Assembly (NCBI GenBank): GCA_037176725.1
Contig: JAZBRS010000076.1
Location: 121,787,001-121,851,000, forward strand
Direction: 5' to 3'
Length of the DNA: 64,000 nucleotides
Source: Posidonia oceanica
Taxonomy: Eukaryota; Streptophyta; Magnoliopsida; Alismatales; Posidoniaceae
Part shown: positions 11,139-24,000 of the stretch, in pieces
Layout of the letters: every line of letters begins with the position of its first letter
Numbering within the stretch: position 1 is the stretch's first letter
Program-made: the position numbers and the translations under genes
The notes under the pieces: model-generated
The model's input: the letters and a program-made list of their open reading frames with translations, nothing else
Told to the model about the DNA's origin: nothing
The model's database searches: none

Positions 11139-14100
11139 GCGGTCCAGTCTTGTTAAGGCTTGTACTTATCATTGCTGACATCTTCCGGGTCTTGATAGTG
11201 CTTGCACCTGTCATTCCTGGCGGTTCGGTGTTGATAAGGCTTGCACTAATCATTCCTGACCTCTTCAAGGTCATGTTAGGCCTTGCACCTATCATTCCTA
11301 GCAGACGGGTCTTGATAAGGCTTGCACTGAACATTCCTGACCTCTTCTGGGTCTTGATAGGGCTTGCACCTATCAATCCTGGCGGTCTGGTCTTGATAAG
11401 GCTTGCACTTATCGTCCATGACCTCTTCCAGGTCCTGATTGGGCATGCACCTATCATTCCTGGCGGTCCGGTCATGATTAGGCTTGCGCCTACCGTTCCT
11501 GACCTCTTTTGTGTCCTGATAGGGCTTGCACCAATCATTCCTGGCGGTCTTGTCATGATAAGGCATGCACTTATCATCACTGACCTCTTCCAGGTCATGA
11601 TTGGGCTTGCACCTAACATTCCTGGCGGTCCAGACTTGATAAGGCATGCACTTATCAATCTTGACCTCTTCTGGGTCTTGATAGGGCTTGCACCAAACAT
11701 TCCTGGCAGTCCAGTCTTGATATGGCTTGCACTTATGATTCCAGACCTCTTCTGGGTCTTGATAGTGCTTGCACCTATCATTCCTGACGGTCCAGTCTTG
11801 ATAAGGCTTGCACTTATCGTTCCTGACCTCTTCCTGGTCTTGATAGGGCTTGCACCTATCATTCCTGGCGGTCCGATCTAGTTAAGGCTTGCGCATATCA
11901 TTCCTGACCTCTTCCGTGTCCTGATAGGGCTTGCACAAATCATTTCTGGCGGTCTGGTCATGATAAGGCATGCACTTATCATGACTGACCTCTTCCCAGT
12001 CATGATTGGGCTTGCACCTAACATTCCAAGCGGTCTGGTCTTGATAAGGCCTGCACTTATCATTCCTGACCTCTTCCGGTTCTTGATTGGGCTTGCGCCA
12101 AACATTCCTGGCGGTCCGGTCTTGATGAGGCTTGCACTAATCACTCCTGACCACTTCTGGGTCATGATAGGGCTTGCACGAATCATTTCTAGCGGTCCGT
12201 TCTTGATAATGCTTGCACTTATCAATCCTAATGTCCTTCGGGTCTTGATAGGGCTTGCACCTAACATTCCTAGCGGTCTGGTCTTGATAAGGCTTGCACC
12301 AATCATTCCTGGCCGTCCATTCTTGATTAGGCTTGCACTTATCAATCCTGACCTCTTCCGGTTCTTGATAGCGGTTGCTCCTATCTTTCCTGGTGGTCCG
12401 GTCTTGATTAGGCTTGCACTTATCGTTCCTGACCTATCCATGGGTCTTGATAGGGCTTGCACCTATCATTCCTGGCAGTCCGGTCTTGATAAGGCTTGCA
12501 CTTATCATTCCTGACCTCTTTTGGGTGTTGATAGGGCTTGCACCAAACATTCCTGGTGGTTCGGTCTTGATGAGGCTTGCACTTATCATTCCTGACATCT
12601 TTCGGGTCTTGATAGTGCTTGCACCTATCATTCCAGGTGGTTCGGTCTTGACATGGCCGGCACTAATCATTCCTGACCTGTTCTGGGTCATGTTAGGCCT
12701 TGCACCTATCATTCCTGGCAAACCGGTCTTGATAAGGCTTGTACTGAACATTCCTGACCTCTTCTGGATCTTGATAGGGCATCCACCAATCAATCTTGGC
12801 GGTCTGGTCTTGATAAGGCTTGCACATAGCATCCATGACCTCTTCCATGTCTTGATAGTGCATGCTCCTATCATTCATGACGGTCCGGTCTTGATAAGGC
12901 TTGCACATATCATTCCTGATCTCTTCCTGGACTTGATAGGGCTAGCACCTATCATTCCTGGTAGTCCGCTCCAAATTAGGCTTGCACTAATCATTCCTGA
13001 CTACTTCCGGGTCTTGATAGGGCTTCCGCCTATCATTCCTGGCGGTTCGGTCTTGAAAAGGCTTGCACTTTCCATTCCAGACTTCTTCCTGGTCTTGATA
13101 GGGCTTGCACCTATCATTCCTGGCGATCTGGTCATGACAAGGCATGCACTAATCATTCTAGACCTCTCCCTAGGTCATGATAGGTCTTGCGCCTATCATT
13201 CCAGGCGGTCCGATCTTGAGAAGGCTTGCACTTATCATTCCTGACCTCTTCCGGGTCTTGATAGGGCTCGCTCTATCATTCCTGGACGTCTGGTCAGTAC
13301 TAGGCTTGCACTTATCATTCCTGACCTCTTCCGAGTCTTGATAGGGCTTGCGCCAATCTTTCCTGGCGGTCCGGTCATGATAAGGCTTGCACTTAATATT
13401 CTTGACCTCTTCCATGTCTTGAAGGGGCTTGCACCTATCGTTCCTGGTGGTCCGATCATGATAAGGCTTGCTCGTACCAATCCTGACCTCTTCCAGGTCT
13501 TGATAGGGCTTGCACATATCATTCCAGCCCTCTCTCTTGGTCTTGATAGGGCTTGCACCCATCATTCCTGGCAGTCCGGTCTTGATAAGGCATGCACTTA
13601 TCATTCCAGACCTCTTCGGGGTCATGATTGGGCTTGCGCCTAACATTCCTGGCGGTCCGGTCTTGGTAAGGCTTGCACTTATCATTCCAGACCTCTTCCG
13701 GGTCTTGATAGGGCTTGTTGCTATCATTCCTGGCGGTCTGGTCTTGATAAGGCATGCACTTATCATCCTTGACCACTTCCAGGTCTTGATAGGGCTTGCA
13801 CCTATCATTCCTAGCGGTCCTATCTTGGTAAAGCATGACCTTATCATTCTGGACCTTTTCTGGGTCTAGATAAGGCTAGCACCTAACATTCTTGGCGGTC
13901 TGGTCTTGATAGGGCCTGCACTTATTATTCCTGACCTCTTCCGGTTCTTGATTGGGCATGTGCCAAACATTCCTGGCGGTCCGGTCTTGATAAGGCTTGC
14001 ACTTATCATTCCTGACCTCTTCTGGGTCTTGATAGGGCTTGCACCAATCATTCCTGGCTGTCCGTTCTTGGTTAGGCTTGCACTTATCAATCCTGACCAC

Positions 14101-17100
14101 ATCCGGGTCAGGATAGGGCTTGCACCTAGCATTCCAGGTGGTCTGGTCTTGATAAGGCTTGCACTTATCATTCCTGACATCTTTCGGGTCATGATAGTGC
14201 TTGCACCTTTCATTCCTGGTGGTCCAACCCTGAAAGGGCTTGCACTTATCACTCCAGACGTCTTCCGGGACTTGGTCGGGCTTGCACCTATCATTCCTTG
14301 TGGTCCGGTCTTGGTAAGGCTTGCACTTATCATTCCTAACCTCTTCCGGGTCTTGATTGGGATTGCACCCATCATTCCTGGCGGTCCGGTCTTCTTAAGG
14401 CATGCACATATCATTCCAGACCTCCTCCAGGTCTTGATAGGGCTTGCACTTGTCACTCCTAGTGGTCCGGTCTTGATAAGGCTTGCACCAATCATTCCTG
14501 GCAGTCCGGTCTTGATAAGGCTTGCACTTATCATTCCTGACCTCTTCTGGGTCTTGATAGGGCTTGCACATATCTTTCTTGGTGGTCCGATCTTGATAAG
14601 GCTTGCACTTATCATTCCTGACCTCTCCCTGGGTCATGATAGGGCTTGCGCCTATCATTCCTGGCAGTCTGAACATGATAAGGCTTGCACTTATCAATCC
14701 TGACCTCTTCCGGGTCTTGATAGGGCAAGCAGCTATCATTCCTGTCAGTTCGGCCATGATAAGTCTGGGACTTTTCATTCCTGACATATTCCAGGTATTG
14801 GTAGGGCTTGAACCTAGCACTCCCAGCGGTCTGGTCGTGATAAGGCTTGCTCTTATCATTCCTGACCTCCATCGGGTCATGATAGGGCATGCACCTATCA
14901 TTCCTGGCGGTCCGGTCTTGATAAGGCTTACACATATCCTTCCAGACCTCTTCTAGGTCATGATAGGGCATGCACATATCATTCTCGATGGTTCGGTCTT
15001 GATAAGACTTGCACTTATCATTCCTGACCACTCCCTTGGTCATGATAGGGCTTGCACCAATCAGTCCGGACTTGACGAGGCAGGCACTTATCATTCCTGA
15101 CCTCTCCCTAGGTCTTGATAGGGCTTGCGCCTATCATTGCTGGTGGTCCGATCATGATAAGTCTTGCACTTATCATTCCTGACCTCTTTCGGGTCTTGAT
15201 AGGGCTTGCTCTATCATTCCTGGACGTCTGGACTAGACTAGGCATGCACTTATCATTCCTGACCTCTTCCGAGTCTTGATAAGGCTTGCGCCAATCATTC
15301 CTGGCGGTTTGGTCATGATATGGCTTGCACTTATCATTCCTGACCTCTTCCGGGTATTGAAAGGGCTTGCACCTATCATTCTTGGTGGTCCGGTCTTGAT
15401 TAGGCTTGCTCATACCATTCCTGGTGGTCCCATCATGATAAGGCTTGCACTTTTCATTCCTGACCTCTTTCGGGTCTTGATAGGGCTTGCACTTATCATT
15501 CTGGGCAGTTCGGTGTTGATAAGGCTTGCAGTTATCATTCTTGACCTCTTCTGGGTTTTGATAGGGCTTGCACCTAACATTCCTAGCGGTCCGGTTATGA
15601 TAAGGCTTGCGGTTATCATTCCTGACCTCTTCCGGATCTTGATAGCACTTGCTCCTATCATTCCTGGCAGTCCTATCATGGAAAGGCTTGCACTTATCAT
15701 TCCTGGCCTCTTCCGGGTCATGATAGGGCTTGCGCCTATCATTCCTAGCGGTCCGGTCTTGATATGGCTTGCACTTATCATTCCAGACCCCTTCCAGGTC
15801 TTGATAGGCCTTTCACCTATCATTCCTGGTGGTCCAGTCTTGATCAAGCTTGCTCTTACCATTCCTGACCTCTTTCGGGTCTTGATAGGGCTTGCACATA
15901 TCATTCTTGGCGGTCCGGTCTTGATAAGGCATGCACATATCATTCTTGTCGTCTCCCTCGGTCTTGATAGGGCTTGCACCTATCATTCCTGGCAGTTCGG
16001 TCTTGAAAAGGCATGCACTTATCATTCCTGACCTCGTCTAGGTCATGATCGAGCTTGCGCCTAACATTCCTGGCGGTCCGGTGATGATAAGGCATGCACT
16101 TATCATTCCAGTCGTCTTCCAGGTCTTGATAGGGCTTGTAGCTATCATTCCTGGTGGTCCGGTCTTGATAATGCATGCACTTATCATTCCTGACCTCTTC
16201 TGGGTTTTGATAAGGCTTGCACCTAACATTCCTAGTGGTCCGGTCATGATAGGGCTTGCACTTATCATTCCTGACCTCTTTCGGGTCATGATAGCGCTTG
16301 CTCCTATCATTCTTGGCGGTCCGGTCATGATAAGGCTTGCACTTATCATTCCAGTCCTCTTCAGGGTCATGATAGGGCTTCCGCCTATCATTCCTGGTGG
16401 TCCGGTCTTGATAAGGCATGCACTTATCATTCCGGACCTCTTCCAAGTCTTGAGAGGGCTTGCACCGATCATTCCTGGCGATCTGGTCTTGATAAGGCAT
16501 GCACTTATCATTCCCGACCTCTTCCGGGTCATGAAAGGGCTTCCGCCAGTCATTCCTGGCGGTCCGGTCTTGATAAGGCTTGCACTAATCATTCCGGACC
16601 TCTTCCAAGTCTTGAGAGGGCTTGCACCGATCATTCCTAGCGATCCGGTCTTGATAAGGCTTGCACTTATCATTCCTGACCACTTCTGGGTCTTGATAGG
16701 GCCTGCACCTATCATTCCTGGCGGTCCGGTCTTGATAGGGCTTGTAGTTATCAATCCTGACCTCTTCCATGTCCAGATAGGGCTTGCACCAATCATTCCT
16801 GGCTGTCTGGTCTTGATAAGGCATGCACCTATCATCCTTGACCGCTTCCATGTCCTGATAGGGCTTGCACCTATCATTCCTTGTGGTCCGGTCTTGGTAA
16901 GGCTTGACCTTATCATTCCGGACCTCTTCCGGGTCTAGATACGGCTAGCACCTATCATTCCAGGCGGTCTGGTCTTGATAAGGCCTGCACTTATCATTCC
17001 TGACCTCTTCCGATTCATGATTGGGCTTGCACCAAACATTCCTGGCGGTCCGGTCTTGATAAAGCTTGCACTTATCATTCCTGACCTCTTCCGGGTCTTG

Positions 17101-19790
17101 ATAGGGATTGTACCAATCATTCCGAGCTGTCCGTTCCAGATTAGGCTTGCATTATCAATCCTGACCTCCTCCGGGTCTGCATAGGGCTTGCACCTAGCAT
17201 TCCTGGCGGTCCGGTCATGATAAGGCTTGCACATATCATTCCATACCCCTTCCAGGTCTTGATAGTGCTTGCACCGATCATTCCAGGCGGTCCGGTCATG
17301 ATAAGGCATGCACTTATCATTCCTGACCACTTCCAGGTCTTGATAGGGCTTGCACCTATCATTCTTGGTGGTCCGGCCTTGGTAGGGCTTGCAATTATCA
17401 ATCCTGACTTCTTCGGGTCCTGATAGGGCTTGCACCAAACATTCCTGGCGGTCTGGTCATGATAAGGCATGCACTTATCATCCTTGACCTCTTCCCGGTC
17501 TTGATAGGGCTTGCACCTATCATTCCAAGCGGTACGGTCATGGTATGGCTAGACCTTATCATTCCTGACCTCTTCCGGGTCTAGATAAGGCTTGCATCTA
17601 ACATTCCTGGCGTTCCGGTCTTGATATGGCATGCACTTATCATTCCTGACCTCTTCCGGGTCTAGATATGGCTTGCACCAAGCATTCCTGGCGGTCTGGT
17701 CTTGATAAGGCTTGCACTGATCCTTCTTGACATCTACCGAGTCTTGATAGTGCTTGCACCCATCATTCGTGGCAGTCCGGTCTTGAAAAGGCTTGCACTT
17801 ATCACTCCTGACCTCTCTCGGGTCTAGGTAGGCGTTGCACCTATCATTCCATGCGGTCCAGTCTTGGTAGGGCTGGCACCTATCATTCCTGGCTGTCTGG
17901 TCTTCATAAGGCAAGCACTTACTGTTCCTGACCTCCTCCGGGTCTTGATAGGGCTTGCACCTGTCAATCCTGGTGGTCCGATCTTGATAAGGCTTGCACC
18001 TATCATTCCTGGCAGTCCGGTCTTGATAAGGCTTGCACTTATCATTCCTGACCTCTTCTGGGTCTTGATAGGGCTTGCACATATCTTTTGTGGCGGTCCG
18101 ATCTTGATTAGGCTTGCACTTATCAATCCTGACCTCTCCCTGGGTCATGATAGGGCTTGCCCTTATCATTCCTAGCGGTCCGGTCCTGATAAGGCTTGCA
18201 GTAATCATTCCTGACCTCCTCCGAGTCTTGATAGGGCTTGCGCCTATCATTCTTGGTAGTCCGGTCTTGATGAGGCTCGCACTTATCATTCCTGACCTCT
18301 TCCTGGTCTTGACAGGGCTTGCAGGTATCATTCCTGCCGGTCCGGTCATGATAAGGCTTGTACTTATCATTCCTAACCTCTTCCGGGTCTTGATAGGGCA
18401 CACACCTATCATTGCTCGCGGTCCGGTCCCGATAAGGCTTGCACTTATCATTCTTGACCTTCTCCGGGTCATGATAGGGTGTGCACCTATCGTTCCTGAC
18501 CTCTTCTGGGTTTTGATCGGGCTTGCACTATCATTCCTGCTGGTCCGGTCTTGATAATGCTAACACTTATCATTCCAGACCTCTTCTGGGTCTTAATAGG
18601 GCACGCACGTATCATTCTCGGTCATTTGGTCTTGATATGGCTTGCACTTATCATTCCTGACCCCTTCCAGGTCTTGATACGGCTTGCACGTATCACTGTT
18701 GACCTCTTCTGGGTTTTGGTAGGGCTTGTAGCTAACATTCCTAGCGGTCCGGTCATGATGAGGCTTGCACTTATCATTCCTGACATCTTCTGGGTCTTGA
18801 TAGCGCTTGTTCCTATCATTCCTGGCGGTCCGGTCATGATAAGGCTTGCACTTATCATTCCTGACCTCTTCCGGGTCTTGATAGGGCTTGTAGCTATCAT
18901 TCCTAGTGGTCCGTTCATGATAAGGCTTGCACTTTCATTCATGACCTCTTCCGGGACTTGATTGGGCTTGCACCTTTCATTCCGAGCAATTCGGTCATGA
19001 TATGGCTTGCAGTTATCATTCTTGACCTCTTCTGGGTTTTGTTAGGGCTTGCACCTAACATTCCTAGCGGTCCGGTCAAGATTAGGCTTGCAGTTATCAT
19101 TCCTGACCTCTTCCGGATCTTGATAGTGCTTGCTCCTATCATTCCTGGCGGTACGGTCTTGATAAGGCATGCACTTATCATTCTTGGCCTCTTCCAGGTC
19201 ATGATAGGGCTTGTGCCTATCATTCCTGGTGGTCCGGTCATGATAAGGCTTGTACTTATCATTCCAGACCTCTTCCAGCTGTTGATAGGGCTTGCACTGA
19301 TCATTCCTAGTGGTCCGGTCTTGATAAGGCATGCACTTATCATTCCAGACCACTTTCGGGTCTTGATAGGGCTTGCACCTATCATTCCTGGCGGTCCGGT
19401 CTTGATAGGGCTTGCAGTTATCTATCCTGACATCTTCTGGGTCCTGATAGGGCTTGCACCAATAATTCCTGGTGTTCTGGTGTTCATAAGGCAAGCACTT
19501 ATCATCCTTGACCTCTTCCTGCTTGCACCAATCATTCCTAGCGGTCCGGTCTTGGTACGGCTAGACCTTATCATTCCTGACCTCTTCCGGGTCTAGATAA
19601 GGCTTGCATCTAACATTCCTGATGTTCCGGTCTTGATAAGGCAAGCACTTATCATTCCTGACCTCTTCGTGTCTTGATAGGGATTGCACCAATCATTCCT
19701 GGCGGTCCGTTCTTTTTTAGGCTTGCACTTATCAATCCGGGTCTTCATAGGGCTTGCACCTATCATTCCTGGCAGTCCGGTCTTGATAGG
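11139..19790. repeat. Satellite array, 81-bp dimer unit, left block
   Basis: This is about 8.65 kb of continuous tandem repeat, roughly 107 dimers. The unit alternates a 39-bp monomer (A, core GGCTTGCACCTATCATTCC then TGGCGGTCCGGTCTTGATAA) and a 42-bp monomer (B, core GGCTTGCACTTATCATTCC then TGACCTCTTCCGGGTCTTGATAG). Monomers diverge by several substitutions each. Because 81 is divisible by three and the consensus lacks stops, several frames on both strands stay open for hundreds of codons; I do not regard these as genes. Each consensus monomer contains a short inverted repeat. The left edge abuts LTR 1 and the right edge is the ATAGG duplication of the solo LTR. Confidence 0.95.
19786..19790. 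repeat. Target-site duplication ATAGG, left copy
   Basis: ATAGG directly precedes the LTR terminus TGTAG at 19791 and is repeated at 47704-47708 directly after the terminus TGTCAACA. A perfect 5-bp duplication is what Ty3/gypsy integrases produce. The site lies in the 5' arm of the satellite A-monomer inverted repeat (TGATAGG). Confidence 0.92.
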
Positions 19791-21073
19791 TGTAGTAATC
19801 CCAATCGGAATCTGGCTTACTATTAGCGGCGATTTGATCCGAGGAAGAGGCTCAACTCGAAAACACTTAAAATCGAGGAGAAAAGAGAAAGATAAGACAA
19901 ATCAGAGTCGCCACCATGTCCATTAACGGGAGACAAGGAAAACCAGGGGAAATGCGTGAATTAACACGCAAAACCAAGCAAGAGATGCAAAGCAAAGCAA
20001 TGCAAGGGAAAACAAATGCAAATACATGCAAAAGAGATGACTCTAGCCTAGGATAAGGGCAGTATGGTCATTGCGGGCCAAAAGACAGGGCAAGGACTCC
20101 TGTTACGTGCGGGGAAGGTGTTAGGCACCCCCGACACGCCCGAGAATCGGTCTTTCTAGGCTTACGCTCTCATACGCAGGGAAATGCAGATTTGAATGCC
20201 TAAATGCCAATGAATGCCTAAATGAATGCTCAAGGTGTGCTCTAAGTGGAGGGATGCAAAGCAAGGAAGTAAACGTGCTGTCTAAGTGCTCAGCTACGCT
20301 GTCTGTGTTCCGAACCGGGCGAAACCTGGCTCGTGAGAACTCCAGGCAGTAAGCATCACAGCCCTATATGCAAATGCAAGCGAAAAAGCAAAACAACGGC
20401 AAAACCATGCAATGCGATCGACATGCAAGGGAAAACGGCGTAAAACACGCAAAACGAGGCAAGAAACAAGAACGGCATGCGAAACGGTGCAAAAAAGACA
20501 AGATCGACACGCAAACGAGCGAGAAAGCAAGGCGGCACGCAAATCGATGCAAAAGACGATGTCGGGCACGCAAAACTGTGCCAAAAACAGGGCGAGCGCG
20601 CAAAACAGTACGAAAGACAAAGCAGGCACGCAAAACGGTGCCAAAAGCAGCGAGATAAAACCTCGGAAAAGCCATGCGAATGCAAATGCAAGGAAAAGAT
20701 TAGAAGCAGTAAAAGGAGAAGTAGAACAACGCATGTGTGAGAACAGGCGCTGTCCGGGGCCACACAGAGTAGGTGTGAAGACCTACAAAGGGGAGAGTGA
20801 GCAAACGGAGGGATTACCACTCCTTTGTGACTGTTTCCCACTAAACCGTTCCACGATCTGTCTCGCACGCTGCCCGAAGCTCGCGATGCGATTGGATCGT
20901 GGAAAAGGGGGAAGAAAGTCGCATTAAGTGATGAATCCAGGGAAAACACAACACAAAACACCCAAGAGTACGCGAAACGGGGATCTGAGTTGATAGACAA
21001 GAGGAGGAGGCCCTATTCTACATGCCCAAAGAGATAGAAAGCGAAAACAAGGCAAAGAATGCAAATGGCATGC
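19791..21073 (-). repeat. Solo LTR, distal (3') part, split by element 2
   Basis: This is the terminal 1.28 kb of a family LTR, matching 5316 to about 6660 of LTR 1. It stops in mid-LTR at CATGC (21069-21073), where element 2 begins. The sequence continues at 43229 after the second CATGC. It has lost CpG sites relative to the other copies (its terminus reads TAATCCCAATCGG where they have CGATCCCGATCGG), consistent with greater age. It also carries the 30-bp repeat block (about 20410-20650). Confidence 0.92.
21069..21073. repeat. Target-site duplication CATGC, left copy
   Basis: CATGC lies immediately left of the element 2 terminus (TGTTGCGATC at 21074) and recurs at 43224-43228 immediately right of the other terminus (TGTCAACA ending 43223). 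LTR 1, which has no insertion here, reads GGCATGCGAATG at the matching place, the expected empty-site arrangement. Confidence 0.92.
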
Positions 21074-24000
21074 TGTTGCGATCCCGATCGGAATCAGGCT
21101 CGCTATTTAGCGGCGATTGGATCCGAGGAAGAGGCTCGACTCGAAAACAATTAAAATCGAGGAGAAAAGAGAAAGATAAAACAAATCAGAGTCGCCACCA
21201 TGTCTATTAACGGGAGACAAGGAAAATCGGGGGAAATGCGTGAATTAACACGCAAAACCAAGCAAGAAATGCAAAGCAAAGCAATGCAAAGGAAACAAAT
21301 GCAAATACATGCAAAAGAGATGACTCTAGCCTAGGATAAGGGCAGTATGGTCATTGCGTGCCAAAAGACAGGGCAAGGACTCCTGTTACGTGCGGGGAAG
21401 GTGTTAGGCACCCCCGACACGCCCGAGAATCGGTTTTTCTAGGCTTACGCTCGCATACGCGGAGAAATGCAGGATTGAATGCCTATGTGCCTATGAATGC
21501 CTAAATGAATGCTCAAGGTGTGCTCTAAGTGGAGAGATGCAGGGCAAGGAAGTAAACGTGCTGTCTAAGTGCTCAGCTACGCTGTCTGTGTTCTGAACCG
21601 GGCGAAACCTGGCTCGTGAGAATTCCAGGCAGTAAGCATCACAGCCCTATATGCAAATGCAAGCGAAAAAGCAAAACAATGGCAAAACCATGCAATGCGA
21701 TCGACATGCAAGAGAAAACGGCGTAAAGCATGCAAAACGAGGCAAAAAACAAGAAAGCGCGCAAAACGGTGTAAAAAGACAAGGTCGGCACGCAAAACGG
21801 GCGAGAAAGCAAGGCGGCACGCAAATCGGTGCAAAAGACGATGACGGGCATGCAAAACTGTGCCAAAAACAGGGCGAGCGCGCAAAACGACACGAAAGAC
21901 AAAGCAGGTACGCAAAACGGTGCCAAAACGAGAGCGGGCACGCAAATCGGTGCCAAAAGCTGCAAGATAAAACCTCGGAAAAGCTGTGCGAATGCAAATG
22001 CAAGGAAAAGATTAGAAGTAGTAAAAGGAGAAGCAGAACAGCGCATGTGTGAGAACAGGCGCTGTTCGGGGCCACACAGAGTAGGTGTGAAGACCTACAA
22101 AGGGGAGAGTGAGCAAACGGGGGGATTACCACCTCTTTTGCGACCATTTCCCACTAAACCGTTCCACGGTGTGTCTCGCATGCTGCCCAAAGCTCGCGAT
22201 GCGATCGGATCGTGGAAAAGGGGGAAGAAAGTCACATTAAGTGGTGAATCCAGGGAAAACTCAACACAAAACACATGGGGAAACGCGAAACGGAGATCTG
22301 AGTTGATAGACAAGAAGAGGAGGCCCTATTCTACATGCTCAAAGAGACAGAAATCGAAAACGAGTAAAACTATGCAAATGGCATGCAAATGAATGCAATG
22401 CAGGGGTTCAGGTGGACATACCTGGAAATCCGAGAGCCTGATTTGAGATCTGCTTGGTCCATGCTGAAGAACGCTTCGCTGCGGTCGCCTGGGTAGCTTA
22501 CTTGAGAAGATCCAACGGCCGGATCGGAAGATATCGCAGCTTCAAGGCAGGAGGGCCAGAACAAGGGAGAAGAACAGATCTAGGTGTTCAGGAGGTCCTA
22601 GGGATGTGCAAAAGGTCCTCCCAAGTGAAGGGGAGCTAAAGGTGCTTAGTGTGTGCAAAGGGATGCTAAAATGCAAAGCTAAATGAATGCAGGATGCATG
22701 CAAGATGCAAGAAAAGACAAAAGGGGAGTTTTTAGAAAAATAGAGGTTCAAATGCCATTTTTGAAAAGAGAAGGGGGCTAAATGCAAAATTTTCAAAAAA
22801 GGATGGGGCCCACAGGAGAGAGTTTTGAAAACAGGAGAGGGCAGAGGGTTATTTTGCAAAGGATTGGGTTCAGAAAGCTATCTTGAAAAGAGGGCATGCA
22901 TTGGAAGAAATTTTGAAAACAAATGGAAGTCAGAGGGTAATTTTGGAAAAAACTAGGGTCTAAAGTGCAAATTTTCCAGAAAACAGGGTTCTGGGGAGTC
23001 TGGGAATGCAAGTGGAGGGTCTACATGCAATTTTGTAAGCATAGGAGCTAAGATGCAACTTTAGGGGCAAAACAGTCTTTTTACATGATTTTTAAAGGAT
23101 GCAAGGACCTATGTGTAATTTTTGAATCATGCAGGGGTCATATATGCAATTTTATATGGTAAATATGCTCTGAAATCAGTAGACAGGACTGATGTGCAAT
23201 TTTTGGGAAAAACAGGGTTAAAAATGCAATGCAATAAGCCAAAGTGCATGCAAAACAGTTACTATCCATTTAAAATGGACCTACATGCAAAAATAAGAAA
23301 ACAGGGGGGCAAATATGTAATGCAACAAGCAGAAATTAAAATTTAAACCTAAGTTTCTACAGTGCATGGACCTAAGTGCAAAATCAGAAACATAAAGGGA
23401 TGCAAAATGCAATTTCATATGGTAAAATACATGCAATTAAATGAACTGATTTAGAGCAGGACTTAAGTGCAAAAATCGAAAACAGAGGGGCTCAAATGCA
23501 AAAAAATACAACAGCACAGCACAGTAACAGGACTAGATTGCAAATACAGAAAAGCATGAATAAAAGCTGCAATTTAGCATGATATTAAATCAGAAACTAA
23601 GCAGATTAAATAAACTAAGGACCAGAATGCAAAAATGGAAAAACTTAAGGCAGATATGCAATATTGGCACAGAAACCTTATAACTAAGAAAATAAATACA
23701 CAGTGTTCGTCGACGGTGACGAGCACTGTAGCACAAAGCCATCAGAGCTCGTGGCCGCCGACAGGGGAGGCTGAGGAGGCGCAGATTGGCGGAGGGCGCT
23801 ACCAGCGACTATGCGGAGCTCTGGGGATCACCGGGGAAGCGTTCTGTCGGCCGGAGCGTCAGGGGGACAGGAGGCCGGCGCCGGAGAAGATGAACTGTCC
23901 GGCGAGTCATGATCGGAGCAGGAGGGCTGGGAACTGGCTTCTGATCGGCGGGAAAGCAGCAGGGGGAGGAGAGAGAGCGGGGGAGGTAAGAAATTACCTA

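Noticed and set aside
11139..19790. CRISPR-like array of repeats and spacers
   Set aside because: The whole unit is repeated without unique spacers, and the context is a plant genome.
19791..22389. Tandem duplication of 1.3 kb inside one LTR
   Set aside because: The CATGC pair at 21069 and 43224 shows the second copy is the end of a separate nested element.
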